Assembly: GCA_017893485.1 (NCBI GenBank) | Contig: JACEHZ010000198.1 | Span: 868,001 to 932,000, forward strand | Reading direction: 5' to 3' | DNA: 64,000 nucleotides | Source of the DNA: Hemerocallis citrina | Taxonomy: Eukaryota; Streptophyta; Magnoliopsida; Asparagales; Asphodelaceae | In this document: one piece after another, positions 21,044 through 33,390 of the stretch | How positions within the stretch are numbered: the stretch's first letter is position 1 | Layout: the number at the start of each line of letters is the position of its first letter | The notes under the pieces: generated by a model | What the model saw: the letters and a program-made list of their open reading frames with translations, nothing else | What the model was told of the DNA's origin: nothing | Databases searched by the model: none | Position numbers and translations under genes: made by a program

Positions 21044-23478
21044 ATGGAGTTTGAAGAGTTACTAAGCCAAGATGTTCATAAAGGTTGGAGAGACGTTGAT
21101 GATGATTCTAAACCAACTGTTTGTTTAGTATTTGCTACTTTAGAGGAAGGTTATGAATTTTATAAAAATTATGCAAAATTAGCTGGTTTTTCTGTTCACA
21201 AATCTGCTACAATGATGGATACTACTACAAAAGAGAGGTATTCACAACTATTTGTATGCTCTAAGCAAGGTAAGCCGACAACTTTAGAGGAAGGAGTGAA
21301 TGTTGCCGATATTGAAGAACCATCTTCTTCAAATGTCATCAAGAGAAGGAGAAGGGCTATGACTAGAGAAGAGTGTATGACTCAAATACGAATTCAAAAA
21401 GACGATGATGGGAGATGGTCAATCCAAAGGTTTGTTGAGAAGCACACTCATTCTTGTGTTACACCTAGAAAGCAACAGTTCTTAAGAAGTAATAGAATTG
21501 TTTCCGAAGCACAAATAAATTTACTTAGTTCTTTCAAAGAAGCTAACATAAGAACTTTGGAGTTTATGTCCTACATGAAGATAGAAAATGAGGGTTTCAG
21601 TAATATTCATTGTACTGAAAAGGACATTAGGAATTCGATGCAAAGAGACAAGGATCGGAGTAGAGCTTATGATGTGGATCTATTGATGGAGCACTTGCAA
21701 GAGGAAAAGGAGATGAATCCTTCTTTTTGTTTTCATTATAAGGTGGATGAAGACAACAAATTAACTCATGTCTTTTGGGCTGATGCTCTTGCCAGAAAAG
21801 CTTACAAGCATTTTGGTGATGTGCTAATTTTTTATACTATATATGACACAAATCAGTACAAATTGGTTTTTGCTCCATTTACTGGAGTTAATCACCATGG
21901 TCAATCTGTCAATTTTGGTGCAGCTTTCATAAATAATGAAACGACCGAGTCGTTTCTTTGGTTGTTTGAAAAATGGGGTGAAACAATGTGTGCGCCTCCA
22001 CCTAAAGTTATTATTACAGATCAAGATCCCGCAATGGAAAATGCTATCCGACTATGTTTTCCTGGTTCCAGCCACAGGCTATGTATGTGGCACATTCTTA
22101 AAAAGCTTTCCGATAAGCTTGGTGGTTCGGGCCTTAATAGTGATTTTAGCATTCCATTTCATAGTTGCATTTGGGATTCAGAGATGCCGGAAGAGTTTGA
22201 GATGAGATGGAATGAAGTTATGAATGCTAATTTGTCTATTTCAGGTAACCCTTGATTTAATGAATTTTATTGTCATTTAACTAATTTTTAGTAGTCTTAA
22301 TACTTGATAAATATTGAAACTGCAGGTAATCCTTGGCTTTCTGATATTTATGAGCTTTGTGAAAAATGGATACCAGCTTATGCTAAGTATATTTTTACTA
22401 CTGGAATTCGCACAACTCAAAGATCAGAAAGTATGAATGCTTTTGTCGATAAGTATGTTAATAGTAAAAATTCTTTACACGAATTTATTACGAGGTTTGA
22501 AAGGGTGATAAGGAAACAAAGACAAAATCAGTTAGCAGCAGACTACACAACTCTTCATACAAAACCAAAGCTGCAAACAGATTTAGAAATTGAGACACAA
22601 ATGTCTGAGGTGTATACAAGAGAGAAATTTCATGTATTTCAAGATGAATTAGTTCAAAGCCTGAATTACGCCTCTTTAATGAAAGATGATAATGGGAGTA
22701 TGTGGCACTATATTGTGAGGAGAATGGGAAAGTCACCAAAATCAGACAAAACAAGGGATGTATTCTATAGAGGAATGGATGATGTTGGGTCCTGTACTTG
22801 TAGAAAATTTGAAGTTGATGGAATTCCTTATAGACACATCCTTATTATTTTGAGGAATGAGTTTGTTGATTGCTACCTCAATCTTATATCTTAAAGAGGT
22901 GGACCGCCTCAGTAATTACCGAGATTGTATATGATGATGGTGGTGAAGAAATTATTGGTAGCTACGGCAGTCCATAAGATTTGGATATGGTGGAGTTGTC
23001 AAATGAAATCCACAAGTTGATGAGGATTGCTCGCTCATCCAAAGAGATGTGCCACAAGATCAAAATATTAGTAGTTGCCGATATTGCAGAACTGCAACAA
23101 GATATGCCCCAAGAATTACAAGCAAGAAGCACTTCCTTACCTAAATCAGTAAACATTTATGTACCGGATATTGCAAAGACCAAAGGTAGTGGGAAGCGAA
23201 TTAAAGGAGGGAAGGAGAAAGCCATGGAGAAGGTCGCGAAGCCATTAAGGAAGTGTCGTTTATGCAAGAAGCTTGTTAATCATGACAGTCGCACTTGCCC
23301 TTTGAAAGAAAGGTTGGTATTTTCATACATAATTTATTTCAACTTTAGTCATATATAATATATCTTTTCTTTAATTTGTGCTTATTATTCATGTAGTTCT
23401 AATTTGAATGAGTCACAAGCTTCAACTGCTTTTTCAAGAATGGAACCCATAACAGAAGAGGCTCCAAATATTGCATGA
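21044..23478 (+). pseudogene. FAR1/FRS-like transposase, damaged
   Basis: Spliced model: 21044-22244, 22326-23312, 23397-23478. Both introns have GT-AG ends and keep phase. Order: FAR1 DNA-binding domain (residues 25-160), MULE transposase core (about 245-385: GDVLIFYTIYDTN, APFTGVNHHGQS, WLFEKWGE, VIITDQDPAMENAI, HRLCMWHI), SWIM finger (CTCRKFEVDGIPYRH) and a C-terminal CX2CX5HX4C knuckle (CRLCKKLVNHDSRTC). Damage: a frameshift at about 22868 (the expected YILKRW follows in the next frame) and a TAA at 22975. Key residues: the first catalytic Asp of the FDTTY motif is Tyr (TAT), and the third SWIM ligand Cys is Tyr. Family members are transposases or light-signalling transcription factors derived from them. 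Being inside a TIR element, this is the transposase. Confidence 0.85.
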
Positions 23479-23927
23479 ACTTTAGTAGTTTATGTCTGTG
23501 GATTTTGTAGGTAAGCGTCTTACATGATTATAAATAATTTTTCTGCTATACCTGTAAATATTGTTCTTTAATTCCAAATATGTTCATATGTTAAATTAAT
23601 CGTTATGTCTTGACTGTTTGCAGGCAAATTGAAGATGGATATAACAGAAATGCATGATTTTTTGCCATCTTCGAAAAGTTGGTAAAATGATTTTGTTTGT
23701 ACAAATAATACCAAGTTAGTAGGCAGTGATGAAAAGTTTATGAAATAATTTTTTTTATGCATGATTTTGTTTAATCATGAGTTTTCTCTATTGGAGTGTG
23801 TAGGCAGTGATGAAAACTTTATACAAGACAAGTAAAATGATTTTCATAATTTTGTGCTTTTGTACCAAGTTAGTGCGCAACTGAAAGTTACCCAAGAACA
23901 TGAATTTTGTTTACTATGTTTATGAGT

Positions 23928-24060
23928 TAGTCTATTATGAGATGGTGAGATGGGCTCCTTATCGTGAGCGGGAGTAACCAGATCTCCGATCTCGTTTGCT
24001 GGCGATAGAACGAGTCCGATTTGATCCCATTCTCTCAGCTCTTTTGTTGAGAGTAAATTG
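23928..24060 (+). repeat. Internal copy of the element terminus
   Basis: GAGTTAGTCTATTATGAGAT and the following TGGGCTCCTTATCGTGAGCG repeat the outer end, in the same orientation as the left TIR. Similarity fades after about 60 bp. A second, more diverged copy lies at 27193-27290. Neither has a partner end nearby. Confidence 0.7.
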
Positions 24061-25468
24061 GTCATTTATGTCTCCTTTTCTTTTGGCATTATCGCTCTCA
24101 GCTCTCAACCAAACTTAATGCTTTACTGTGTTTTGTCAAGCATTTTCCTGTGTTTATTGAGTTCCGTTGTGCACTCATTTGGTCTTAAACTGATTGACTT
24201 GGAAGAGATGGAGATGCAAAACAATAATTTGGTTGGAACTAGTAGGCATGGCTTAATTTAGCAGCCCTAGTGACAAACTCAAATTTCTGCATTTGACTCA
24301 TTTATACTTGATTTATTGGAAATATTTCCAGCACTTGTGTACGGTCCTACAAGTCATTGTTGTTCTGAGCTTACACATTTTTTGGTGGTGTTATTGTTCT
24401 GAGCCTACACATTTTTTTTGCTGTTGATGTTCTAAGCCTTCAAGTTTTGTTGCTATTGTTGTTCTGAGCCTACAAATTTCTACATTTTGACTCACAATTT
24501 TTGATAAGTTGGCATTTTCTATGAGAATTCAATTTACTCAGAGTACAAGTAGGCATGAAGTTCCCTTGAACTGTGATATTATCAAGACTACTCAGAGTAC
24601 AAGTAGGCATGAAGTGGCCTTTTTCCTCTTCCCAATTTAATTTTCTTTCTTTTTTTACAAAATGCATTTTGACTTTTGAATTATTATTAATATGATATTC
24701 TGTAACTATGGAACAGGATTCTATATTGTGTAGAGCTATTCAACACTTCACAGCAAAAAACTGGAAGAAGATAGGTACATGAATTGAGTATGCTTTTCTA
24801 GTTTTAAGAAATAGTCTATATTGTTACCTACTTGCTAAATTACTGGAACTAAATGTTGCATTCATAACATCTCACTTTGCTCTAGTTGAATTTCAACATA
24901 ATCTTTTAACTTATAACTTTGTTCAGCCAAGTTACTGTTAAGTAGACAGTGTGGCAGATTTCATTCTCCTTTTTATATATTTTGTATATAAAATATACAA
25001 ATATGAGTAATTTTTCATTATCATCATTTTTAGATGATACAATACCAAGTAGATCTAATCATATAAATTAGATATGTGTATATCTATTTCTAATTCATTA
25101 CTAGTGTTGTATTTAATGGATCTCAAATTACCATCAAATTAAGAGAGATCAATATGAGTATAACAAGAAAATGACTAGTCTCTAGGTTGAGTATCAAATG
25201 CTTCTTAAATACATATATCTAATACAAACAGTGTAATCGTCAACTTGAAAAAGACTCACTGTACTATATTATGGTAAAGGCATACATTATGTACCATGAC
25301 ATTTTAAATGGACATAAACGGCTCAAATTTTTACGACTGATTGATCGTCGAGAAAGTTAATAACGAGACTGTAAGTTTCCTTGCGACTGATGTATCATCG
25401 AGAAAGTTGACGATAAGACTGTATTTCCTTGTCAGCTTAATAATAAGACACACTTTTATTCTTTCCAG
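24061..25468. other. Element interior without identified gene
   Basis: Contains triplicated phrases around GTTCTGAGCCTAC (24362-24475), a duplicated 24530/24590 phrase (CAGAGTACAAGTAGGCATGA) and a tandem duplication of about 50 bp (25333-25430: CGACTGATT/GATCGTCGAGAAAG-type units). No supported coding region. Confidence 0.4.
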
Positions 25469-25631
25469 GTTTGTTGATAGGAAGAATGAACTAAGAGAGG
25501 CTAAACCACCAACCCCTCAACCTCCTCAGAGAGCCCCTCTCGATCCATGGACAAGGTCGCGTGCAAGAAAACAGTTGGCTGGCCCCAAAGAGGATCCGAA
25601 ATCTGAAACAGAAAGTTGTAGAACTCCCTAA
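25469..25631 (+). other. Exon-like terminal coding piece, source unknown
   Basis: After a good acceptor (TTCTTTCCAG at 25468) a frame runs to TAA at 25629-25631. It reads FVDRKNELREAKPPTPQPPQ, then DPWTRSRARKQLAGP, basic and proline-rich, and is followed by a normal-looking 3' region. I do not recognise the family. It could be a captured host exon or a transposon-specific second gene. Confidence 0.4.
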
Positions 25632-26384
25632 TCTTCTCTATGTTGGGTATATTTTGTTCCTAGTTCCATTGCAAAATAAAGGAAACAAAGAAAAGGAGAA
25701 GAATATTTGCAGTCATGTCTGTGTGTTTACCGAATGATTCAGGACACTCTTTCTTGGTCTCCTTGAGTTTACGCTGCATACCTGTTTGCATCCAGGGATA
25801 ATGATTGCATTATTGTTCTTCGAATGAATGTGTGAGGTGATAAAAAGTACCACAGAGTCATTGATGTTCTGTATAAAATAGTGTTCTGCGTGTTTTTATA
25901 TTGTCTGTAAGATGAGTTTTGACTGCTAGATTCTTTTGCTGATGATAATCACAGATTCATTTCCCCCGATACATTCTCTCTTTTTCATGCTTAATCATCA
26001 GATCTCAAAATGTTTAGTGGGATGTGTGTAAATACAGTGAACTTCCAGCTTTTGTTTGATATGGCTATTTAACTCTTTGATCACTGTATGTGTCTGTGTC
26101 CAAAAACTGCATGGCTTTGTCATGTGATTGGGGAATTAGAGAATGGTTCCTTTATATTTTCCCTTCTAGTATTGTATGTTTTGTTTGTATACGATGGTTT
26201 TTTCGTCCACAACCTTACAGCAATGTGTACATTTGTATTCATATATCACACACAAATCGTTGAGACTGGTAGTTTCAAGTCTATTTCATCTTGCATATTT
26301 TTGTAAGGGAAGAAATGCTTACTTTTCATTTGTTGAACAAAACTACCATTTACACAGCACCTGCGATACAACAATGAGAGACAC
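25632..26384. other. Unassigned element interior
   Basis: 3'-UTR-like, T-rich, no supported gene. Confidence 0.3.
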
Positions 26385-26815
26385 ATCAAGGTCAATCAGC
26401 CAATCAGCCAAGTTACAACATAAATAATAGCTCAATCAACCAAGTTACAACATAAACAGAGCTCAATCAGCTCATAAACAACATTAAAAAGAGCTCAGTC
26501 AGCCAAGTTACAACATAAACATCCCTCAAATAGCTCATAAACAACATAAATAATAGCTCAATCAGCCAAGATACAACATAAACATCCTTCAATTAGTTCA
26601 TAAACAACATTAAAAAAGGCTCAAACAGCCAAGATACAACATAAATAATAGCTCAAGCAGCTCATATACAGCATAAAAAAGAGCTCAATCAGCCTAAGAA
26701 AAACATATCTCAAACAGCTCATAAACATAAAAAATAGCTCAATCATCCAAGATACAACATACACATCCCTCAATCCGCTCATACACTACATAAAAAATAG
26801 CTCAATCAGCTCAAA
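26385..26815. repeat. Minisatellite of GCTCAATCAGCCAAG units
   Basis: About a dozen imperfect units of roughly 30-40 bp built from GCTCAATCAGCCAAG, TTACAACATAAACA and TCCCTCAA. The unit end overlaps the stop codon of the minus-strand exon at 26806. Confidence 0.85.
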
Positions 26816-26871
26816 ATTTCACTGCTTGCTTGAGCTGCTACTGCTTCTTGCTTAAACGGTTGTTGCTGCTC
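26806..26871 (-). other. Exon-like last coding piece, minus strand
   Basis: Acceptor TTTTCAG, then a 21-codon Gln/Ala/Ser-rich frame (EQQQPFKQEAVAAQ...) ending in TGA at 26806-26808. Together with 27490-27631 it may be the end of a gene driven by the right TIR. Product unknown. Confidence 0.3.
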
Positions 26872-27077
26872 CTGAAAACAGTTAATACAACTATCTTAAA
26901 CATGTATTCGTGAAATAAAATACTACTACAAAAAGCCAAGTAGTACTAATCAACAAAATCATGAATTGAAGTAATCGTAGGATCAGAACACACTTATATT
27001 TCACTGTTTGTTTAAATCAACCATACTTATTTTCCTAGGGCTGCATTATTATGCCATGCCAACTAGTTTCACTTCTG

Positions 27078-27111
27078 CCCCCTCCCCCCCCCCCCCCCCC
27101 CCCCCCCCCCC
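27078..27111. repeat. Poly-C tract
   Basis: About 34 bases, nearly all C with one T; potentially G-quadruplex-forming on the minus strand. Length is prone to assembly error. Confidence 0.95.
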
Positions 27112-27489
27112 AAACTAAGTGCTCAGAAACAAAACTAAAAAAGAGCTCATTCAGCCGCGGAAAATATTAAACAACTCTCAACCAGCTCTCAAAATGTAAG
27201 TCTATTATGAGATGGTAAGATGAGCTCCTTATCATGAGCTAAAGATCTCAGCCGTTGGATCGCAATCCGAGGGCTTAAGTCTGCTTCGCCCAAGACACAA
27301 CAATACTAGGTAGAGGGGGGAGATACATTCAAAATAAATAGCTTACACATTCAAAATAAATAGCTAGTTAAGTAGTGCTTATCATCATTGCCTAGACCAG
27401 CACAACAAAAAAAGAACATTGGGTAAATTTAAAATGAGTGAGAATCAAGCACTTCCTATTAGTGAGAATCAGATGCACCCTTATAACCA

Positions 27490-27631
27490 TCATAAGGGCA
27501 CAAACATGCATCCATGCGTCCATGCACACTGCCTGTAAGCATCAAATTCCGAAAGAGATTCATCAACCGTAAGCTTCTTGTTGACCTCAAAGCAGTGGTC
27601 ATCTAACATCTCCAAAATCCCCATCTTGCTG
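27490..27631 (-). other. Exon-like piece, minus strand
   Basis: After an acceptor-like TTTGTTTAG a frame from the ATG at 27624 reads MGILEMLDDHCFEVNKKL, then DESLSEFDAYRQ, a normal-looking amphipathic sequence, before drifting to a stop at 27490. I do not recognise it. The surrounding segments 26955-27068 and 27778-27886 are direct copies of each other. Confidence 0.35.
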
Positions 27632-27965
27632 CTAAACAAATTTGTGGGGAAAAAATTAATACATAATTTTAGTTTTTTTAAAAGGTCATAAATTTCAAAA
27701 TTAATTAAATAAATGCAGGCTTACTCAAGTTTATTCGGAATATTTTTCATCATCATAGTTGTCTTCAACACATGAACTGAATTAGTCGTAGGCTCAGAAC
27801 ACACTTCTATATATTCATTTTGCAAATCAAGCATTAAGATTAGTCTAGAGCTGCATTATTAAGCCGTGCCAACTAGTTCTAACTTATTAGCCTGTTAAGT
27901 AGTGCATATCATCATTGCTTAGACCAACACACAAAAACGGCCATGGGGCCTCTTCTGATATACCA

Positions 27966-28087
27966 AAAATAGCTGCGAATACCTCTCCTTTATAGTAGTG
28001 TCTATCATTGTAGTAGACTTGCGAACAGAAAAATCAGCTTATTTTGCATATTTATTATAAAATTCATAACCTTCCTCTAAAGTTGGA
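27966..28087 (-). pseudogene. Inverted remnant of the FAR1-type gene start
   Basis: On the minus strand it reads LEEGYEFYNKYAK, a stop, then ADFSVRK and KERYSQLF, matching residues about 32-70 of the plus-strand transposase with many substitutions. It lies about 120 bp inside the right TIR, where the left copy lies about 140 bp inside the left TIR, so the inverted homology extends past the near-identical TIRs. Confidence 0.8.
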
Positions 28088-28208
28088 ACCTAAAGAACTT
28101 TCTAATAAATGATTCCATGTCCTAACGAATGAAAAATCCAAACGAAAAATAGAGTTATTGTTCCTGCTCTAGTGCAATAGGAGAGTGAGGGATAGAGAAC
28201 ATGAGAAG

Positions 28209-29292
28209 AGATCATATTGACTGATAAAAATACAAGGTACAATATATATACAGTAGAGGCCACCTCGCTCCTCTTCTAATAAACCAAACAGGGGAATAAA
28301 CTAAAAAAGCCAATATGACACTCAAACACACTATTATACACTATCTAATGGCAAACCAAACCCCAGTAATAACATTTTAACAGACCTAACAAATATGAGT
28401 ACACACATGAGTTATGAGTACACACATCTGCTTCTTTAGAATTCTGATACAATGCTGAAAATCGAAATGGTGGAATACTTATAAACTACTCTACAAGAAG
28501 GATCTTCAATTCTGAACATCTCATACAGTCACCTATTTTGTACCCTTTTATCTACATAAAATTCTAATCATGCAGGTAGAGACTCAATTTTTCATAGTGA
28601 AACTTGAAAGAAGAAAACAAAATGTAATTTGAAATTGAGATTACCTGATAAGAATGATTGGGGGCTAGGGTTTCTCTTCGAATCGCTCAGGAATCGAAAC
28701 CCTAATCGCAATTTGGGTTTGTCGTCGAAGAGAGAGAGAGAGCCCTAGTGAGAGTAGAAATCGAAACCCTAATCGCAATTTGGGTTTTTCATCGCAGAGA
28801 GAGAGAAAGAGACCACTGAGAGTAGAAATCGAAATCGAAACCCACCTCGCGATTTGGGATTTTTTGTCGAAGAGTGAGGCAGAACCCACTGAGAGTAGAA
28901 ATCGAAACCCTAATAGCAATTTGGGTTTCTCTTCGAAGATAGATAGAGGACGGTTTGTCGTCGAGGAGAGAGTGAACAGCTCACGATACGAAGTAGGGTT
29001 TTCTCGACAACGAAAGAGTGAGAGCGGGAGGGAGAGGGCGTGAGCTGAGTCTCAGATCGAAATAGGGTTTTCTTTGTCGACAATGAAAGAGGCAGGAGCG
29101 GGAGAGAAAGGGGTGTGATTTGAGAGAGAAAGAAGGAAATGGCTCTCAATCTGACCATTTTGCCCCTCAACTAGTCAGAAGGTGTGCGGGATGGGATATG
29201 AGTCGTTTGATCGCGATCAAACGCGATCGGACAGCTGAGATCTCCCGCTCACGATAAGGAGCCCATCTCACCATCTCATAATAGACTAACTC
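28209..29292 (-). repeat. Right long TIR
   Basis: Inverted copy of 19904-21002 including the promoter-like CTCTCT region and the leader splice donor (complement of 28642). It shows only scattered differences and small indels over about 1.08 kb. Confidence 0.8.
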
Positions 29293-29388
29293 TATATATG
29301 TATATATAAACGAAAATTTAGCTGAATTTTACTTTGCAATGACCTTTTTTTGTCATAAAACAATACAGTGGCATACTTAAGTGCCTAA

Positions 29389-30232
29389 GAGCATCCCCTA
29401 TCGATATGCAAAATCCCTCCCCATCCCTCCCCAACGGCAATTTTTTCAACCAAAAAAAAACCCAAACGATACTTAAAAGAGGGCCCCAATCGGCATATCG
29501 AATGCTGATGCGAGAATGAAGCCGCATTTATGCGGTTCCATTCTGAAACCGCAAATTGGGTTTCTTTAGCCAAAAACCCCTTCTCTCATTTGAAAATTGT
29601 ATTATATGAATAAGGTTATGTATTTGTTTATTTGATTAGTTTGTTTGAACTTTTTTTAATTTTTTTATTTGTAGATAATCATAGATAATAGTTATACTAT
29701 TGTTAATGTTTCAACGAGATCTTTAATATGAGACTAATATTGGACATCTTCCTGAAAATAAATAATTATACTATTGTTAATTATACTCTTTTTCATACGG
29801 GTTTTTTAAGAGGCCATCAATAATTATATTATTTATTTTCTTTGTAAGTGTATTATCTATTTCTAAGTAAGTGTACTATTACTTTTTAATTTTTTGTATT
29901 TTGTAATTTGAATAACGTGATACTCTTTTTCCTACGGATTTTTTAAAGAGGTCATCAATAATTGTATTACCTCTTTCTTAGTAAGTGTATTATCTATTTT
30001 TAAATAATTGTATTACAACTTTTCAATTATTTTTATTATTTTTTTACATTCAAAAAATTAGTTTTGTGCCACACAAAAAATTACAAACAAAATATTTGAA
30101 ACCCCAAAATGAGGTACCATTGGAGCACCCCATTTAAAATCCCAAATCAAAATGATATATTCCAAGGAATATGTCAAAATGGAACCCTAAAATGTGGATT
30201 GCGTTGGAGTTGGGGTTCCATTGGGAATGCTA
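29389..30232. mobile_element. Harbinger/Tourist-like MITE
   Basis: Flanked by TAA (29386-29388, 30233-30235). Ends are GAGCATCCCC and GGGAATGCTA, partially inverted. 844 bp, AT-rich, non-coding, with repeated AGGCATCAATAATT-type phrases inside. Confidence 0.5.
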
Positions 30233-31259
30233 TAAGCTGCATAAAAGTTCTAGCTCGGCCCTAAGCATTTCCCACTTTTCTCAAGTATATAGCTACAAAT
30301 ATCACTAAACTTTCACCTAGAAGTATTTTTTGTTGATTATTATTATATACATGTTTTATTTCCTTGGCGCACAATTGATTATTATTTACGTGTTAGCTTG
30401 GCTACATCAAAACGACCTCAAAAGAATTATAAGGTTCTATTTTTAATAGTATTAATTAGGGGTGGCAATCGGGTCAGACCCGCTACGTTCAACCCGGCCC
30501 GCGCTAGACCCTGTTCAGGTTCGGGTGGAACCCGAAAACCTAACCGGGTTGATCCGGTTTGAAAAAAAGAGGGTTTCGACCCGTTGAACCCGGCCCGTCG
30601 ACCCGTTGACTCGGTCAAACCCGCTCGCGACCCGCATTCGAACCCGTGGTTTTCAACTCGTTGGACCCAAACGGGTCGAACGGTCGACTCGACCGTTGGT
30701 TGCAACCAGTTGCTATATTTTTATTTTTTTTTTGATTTTTTTTTAGGCTTTTTGGGGATTTTTTTTGCCCATAAAAACTCCCTAAATTCAATCAAATTTT
30801 TTTCACACCTTACTCTTGTACTCTTTCCACTACTGCTACTCAATTCAATCAATTTCATTCATCAAAGAAGCAAGCAACAAAAAATTTACAATTTCGATTG
30901 TATCGAATTCGTGGTGATTCAACAACGGTCTCGACTACCAACTCCCTCAACGAAGAAGCTCTTTCTCTATTTTCTACGAATATGTCTACTGCACTTCTCA
31001 ATCAACTACGTTTACTTCTATTATTATTTTCTCTTTCATTTATACGGTATCGAAATTCAAAATCTGCAAAACTCTTTTTTTTTTGTTATAGTTCTAATTT
31101 TTTGTTACGAATTGTTTGTTGGTTTTTCGCATTTTTCTCTCTCAACCCTCTTATTGTTTTTTATATTTTTTTAACATATCTCTCCTAGATTGTTTTTTAT
31201 TTTTTCACATACATTATTAGACCACTATAAATTGTTATTTTTTCACATAACTATTGTCA

Positions 31260-32930
31260 TGTCTAGATCTTGAGTTAGCGGTCGTAGCCAAAGTGGACAA
31301 AATTCCACCGGTTCTTCACGTCTACCTCCAATAGTCCCACAAATAGAGCCCAAATTTACACTGAATCCTATGGTAGGAACTCACGATATCCCTCTACACG
31401 ATATAGAAGAAGAAATACTTGATGTTGACACACAAACATAACATACCGAACCCACTAGTATCAAAAAACTAGGGAGAAACTAGTAATTGACACAAATATC
31501 ATGACTATATCCCCGTAGAGGATAATCCAAGTGTAGGATATAAGATTTGTAAAACTTATTCTAAGAGTTACAAATGAAGGAAGGATGGGGGAACGGATAC
31601 AATTAAATGACACATTCAAAATGTACACAATGATCTATTACAAAATCATCCCGGCCAACAAAAAAATCCACCCTAGGACCGGACATGTAGATAGCCACCC
31701 ATATGATCCCGAAAATTTTCGACAGGAAATGGTCTGACTAGTTATTAAGGAGGAGTTACCTTTTTCCTATTCCGAGAGTAGGAACGTAGAGGCATTTAAC
31801 CAAAATGTTCTAAATCCACATTTTATAAGAATTCCTAGAAATACACTCAATTCCGATTGATTTAAACTTTATAATAAAATTAGAGACGGTTTAATTGTAT
31901 TTTTGTAAAGCTTAACTTACAGAGTATCAATAATTTCCGATTGTTGGAAACGTTGTAACGATATTCAAATGATGGTCATAACTTGTCAATTGATCATTGT
32001 GATTAGATGATTCAAAAGAGGATCATATCACTTGCGGCTTTGTCGTATTCCTATAGTAGTTTAGTAATTGCATATTGTATTTTAGAAGTTTGTAATATCT
32101 TTCATATCGTGATATAACTTTTTGTATTAGTTTTGATAATGCATCTAACAACAATGCTTCGATTAGTATATTAAAGACACAATTAGCTCCTCCATATTTA
32201 GAATTTTTTTATGTTAGATGTGCATATCATATTTTAAATTTATGTGTTCAATATGCATTAAAAATAGCCGAACCATTTGTACATAACTTTAGAAATTGTG
32301 TACATTTTATCTCTTTGAGTGGCTCTATGCTTCAACAATTTGAAGAATGATGTAAGTATAAGGGTGTACATTTTAGAACATTTCCTAAGGATGTTAAACA
32401 CTAATCGATGGAACTATACTTTGATTTATTAAATGTTGTTACTTAATATAAAGCGTGTATAAATGATTTTTGTCTTGTAAAAAATATAGAAATTTTTTAA
32501 ATGAATGAAAAATCATGATATTTTGCCGAATCTTTGCAACAATTTTTAAAACCTTTTAAAACCGCAACTTTGAAATATTAAAAATCTTATAATTTTACTT
32601 CTAGTAGTATTTTTATTTCACTAATTACTATGATACAAACTTTTCAAGAAATAATTGATGACATTTACATTGTTCATATTGTTAAACCCGCATACACTAA
32701 ATTTTTAAAGTATTTTAGTCCTCCTATGTTGTAATATTGTATGCTACAGTTATTGATCCTCCTATCAAATTAGCGGGTACGAGGAGTTTGATTGAAATAT
32801 TTTTTACTTTTCTTAGAGATGAATCTGAAATTAATTTTGACGAATTTTTAGCTAGCTTTGAATCGATATTGAATAACTTTGCATGATTATTATGATAGAA
32901 TTTTTGCATCTAGTAGTACAACTAGTATAG

Positions 32931-32962
<32 letters not shown>

Positions 32963-33390
32963 AGAGGTAAGGATAAGAGTAAATTAGACGATGCCACTTT
33001 TAGTTTACTTTCTTAAATTCAATCAAAAAAATCTAAAACTAATCAACCTAATGAATTAAATTGGCATAATCAACAAGATAGTGAGAGTTTTAATGCTAAA
33101 ATTGATATGCTACGTACAATGGTGGAAAGAACATGAACAACTTTATAATATTCTTAAACATATGGCTAAAAGATCTACTAACTCCTCATTTCTCTACAGT
33201 TGCTTCGAAAAGTGTATTTTCTACCAGTGGCAGGGTTCCAACATATTACAGAAATCGTTTGAAGCCACAATCGTTGGAGATGCTCGTGTGCACAGAATAT
33301 TGGATGAAGACAGAAGATAGGACTCAAGAAATTGAGTTCGCCACATCAACAAGTACAAGAAACTCGCCCGAAAACCAACAACAACAATAG
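31260..33390 (+). pseudogene. hAT transposase, heavily decayed
   Basis: A BED-finger-like piece (YKICKTYSKSYK near 31545) is interrupted by TGA codons at expected Trp and Arg positions. Further pieces of the RNase H-like core are scattered over 32150-32880 in several frames. The C-terminal dimerisation domain is preserved in one frame at 33133-33390: LNIWLKDLLTPHFSTVASKS, then VFSTSGR and LKPQSLEMLVCTEYWMK, the hallmark hATC region. A TTC repeat lies at 32937-32962. Transposition would require an outside source. Confidence 0.8.

Larger units (their letters stand above)
19904..29292 (+). mobile_element. FAR1-type MULE with 1.1-kb terminal inverted repeats
   Basis: Ends are AAGTTAGTCTATTATGAG and its near-perfect complement. 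The outer 1.1 kb of both ends are inverted copies of each other (19904-21002, 28209-29292). Direct copies of TATATATGTA flank the element (19894-19903 and 29293-29302), a 10-bp target duplication as expected for MULEs, though low in complexity. The left half carries a FAR1/FRS-like transposase gene. The right half carries a diverged inverted copy of that gene's start, unidentified exon-like pieces and tandem repeats. Two further terminus-like sequences (23928, 27193) suggest rearrangement or nesting. Confidence 0.7.
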
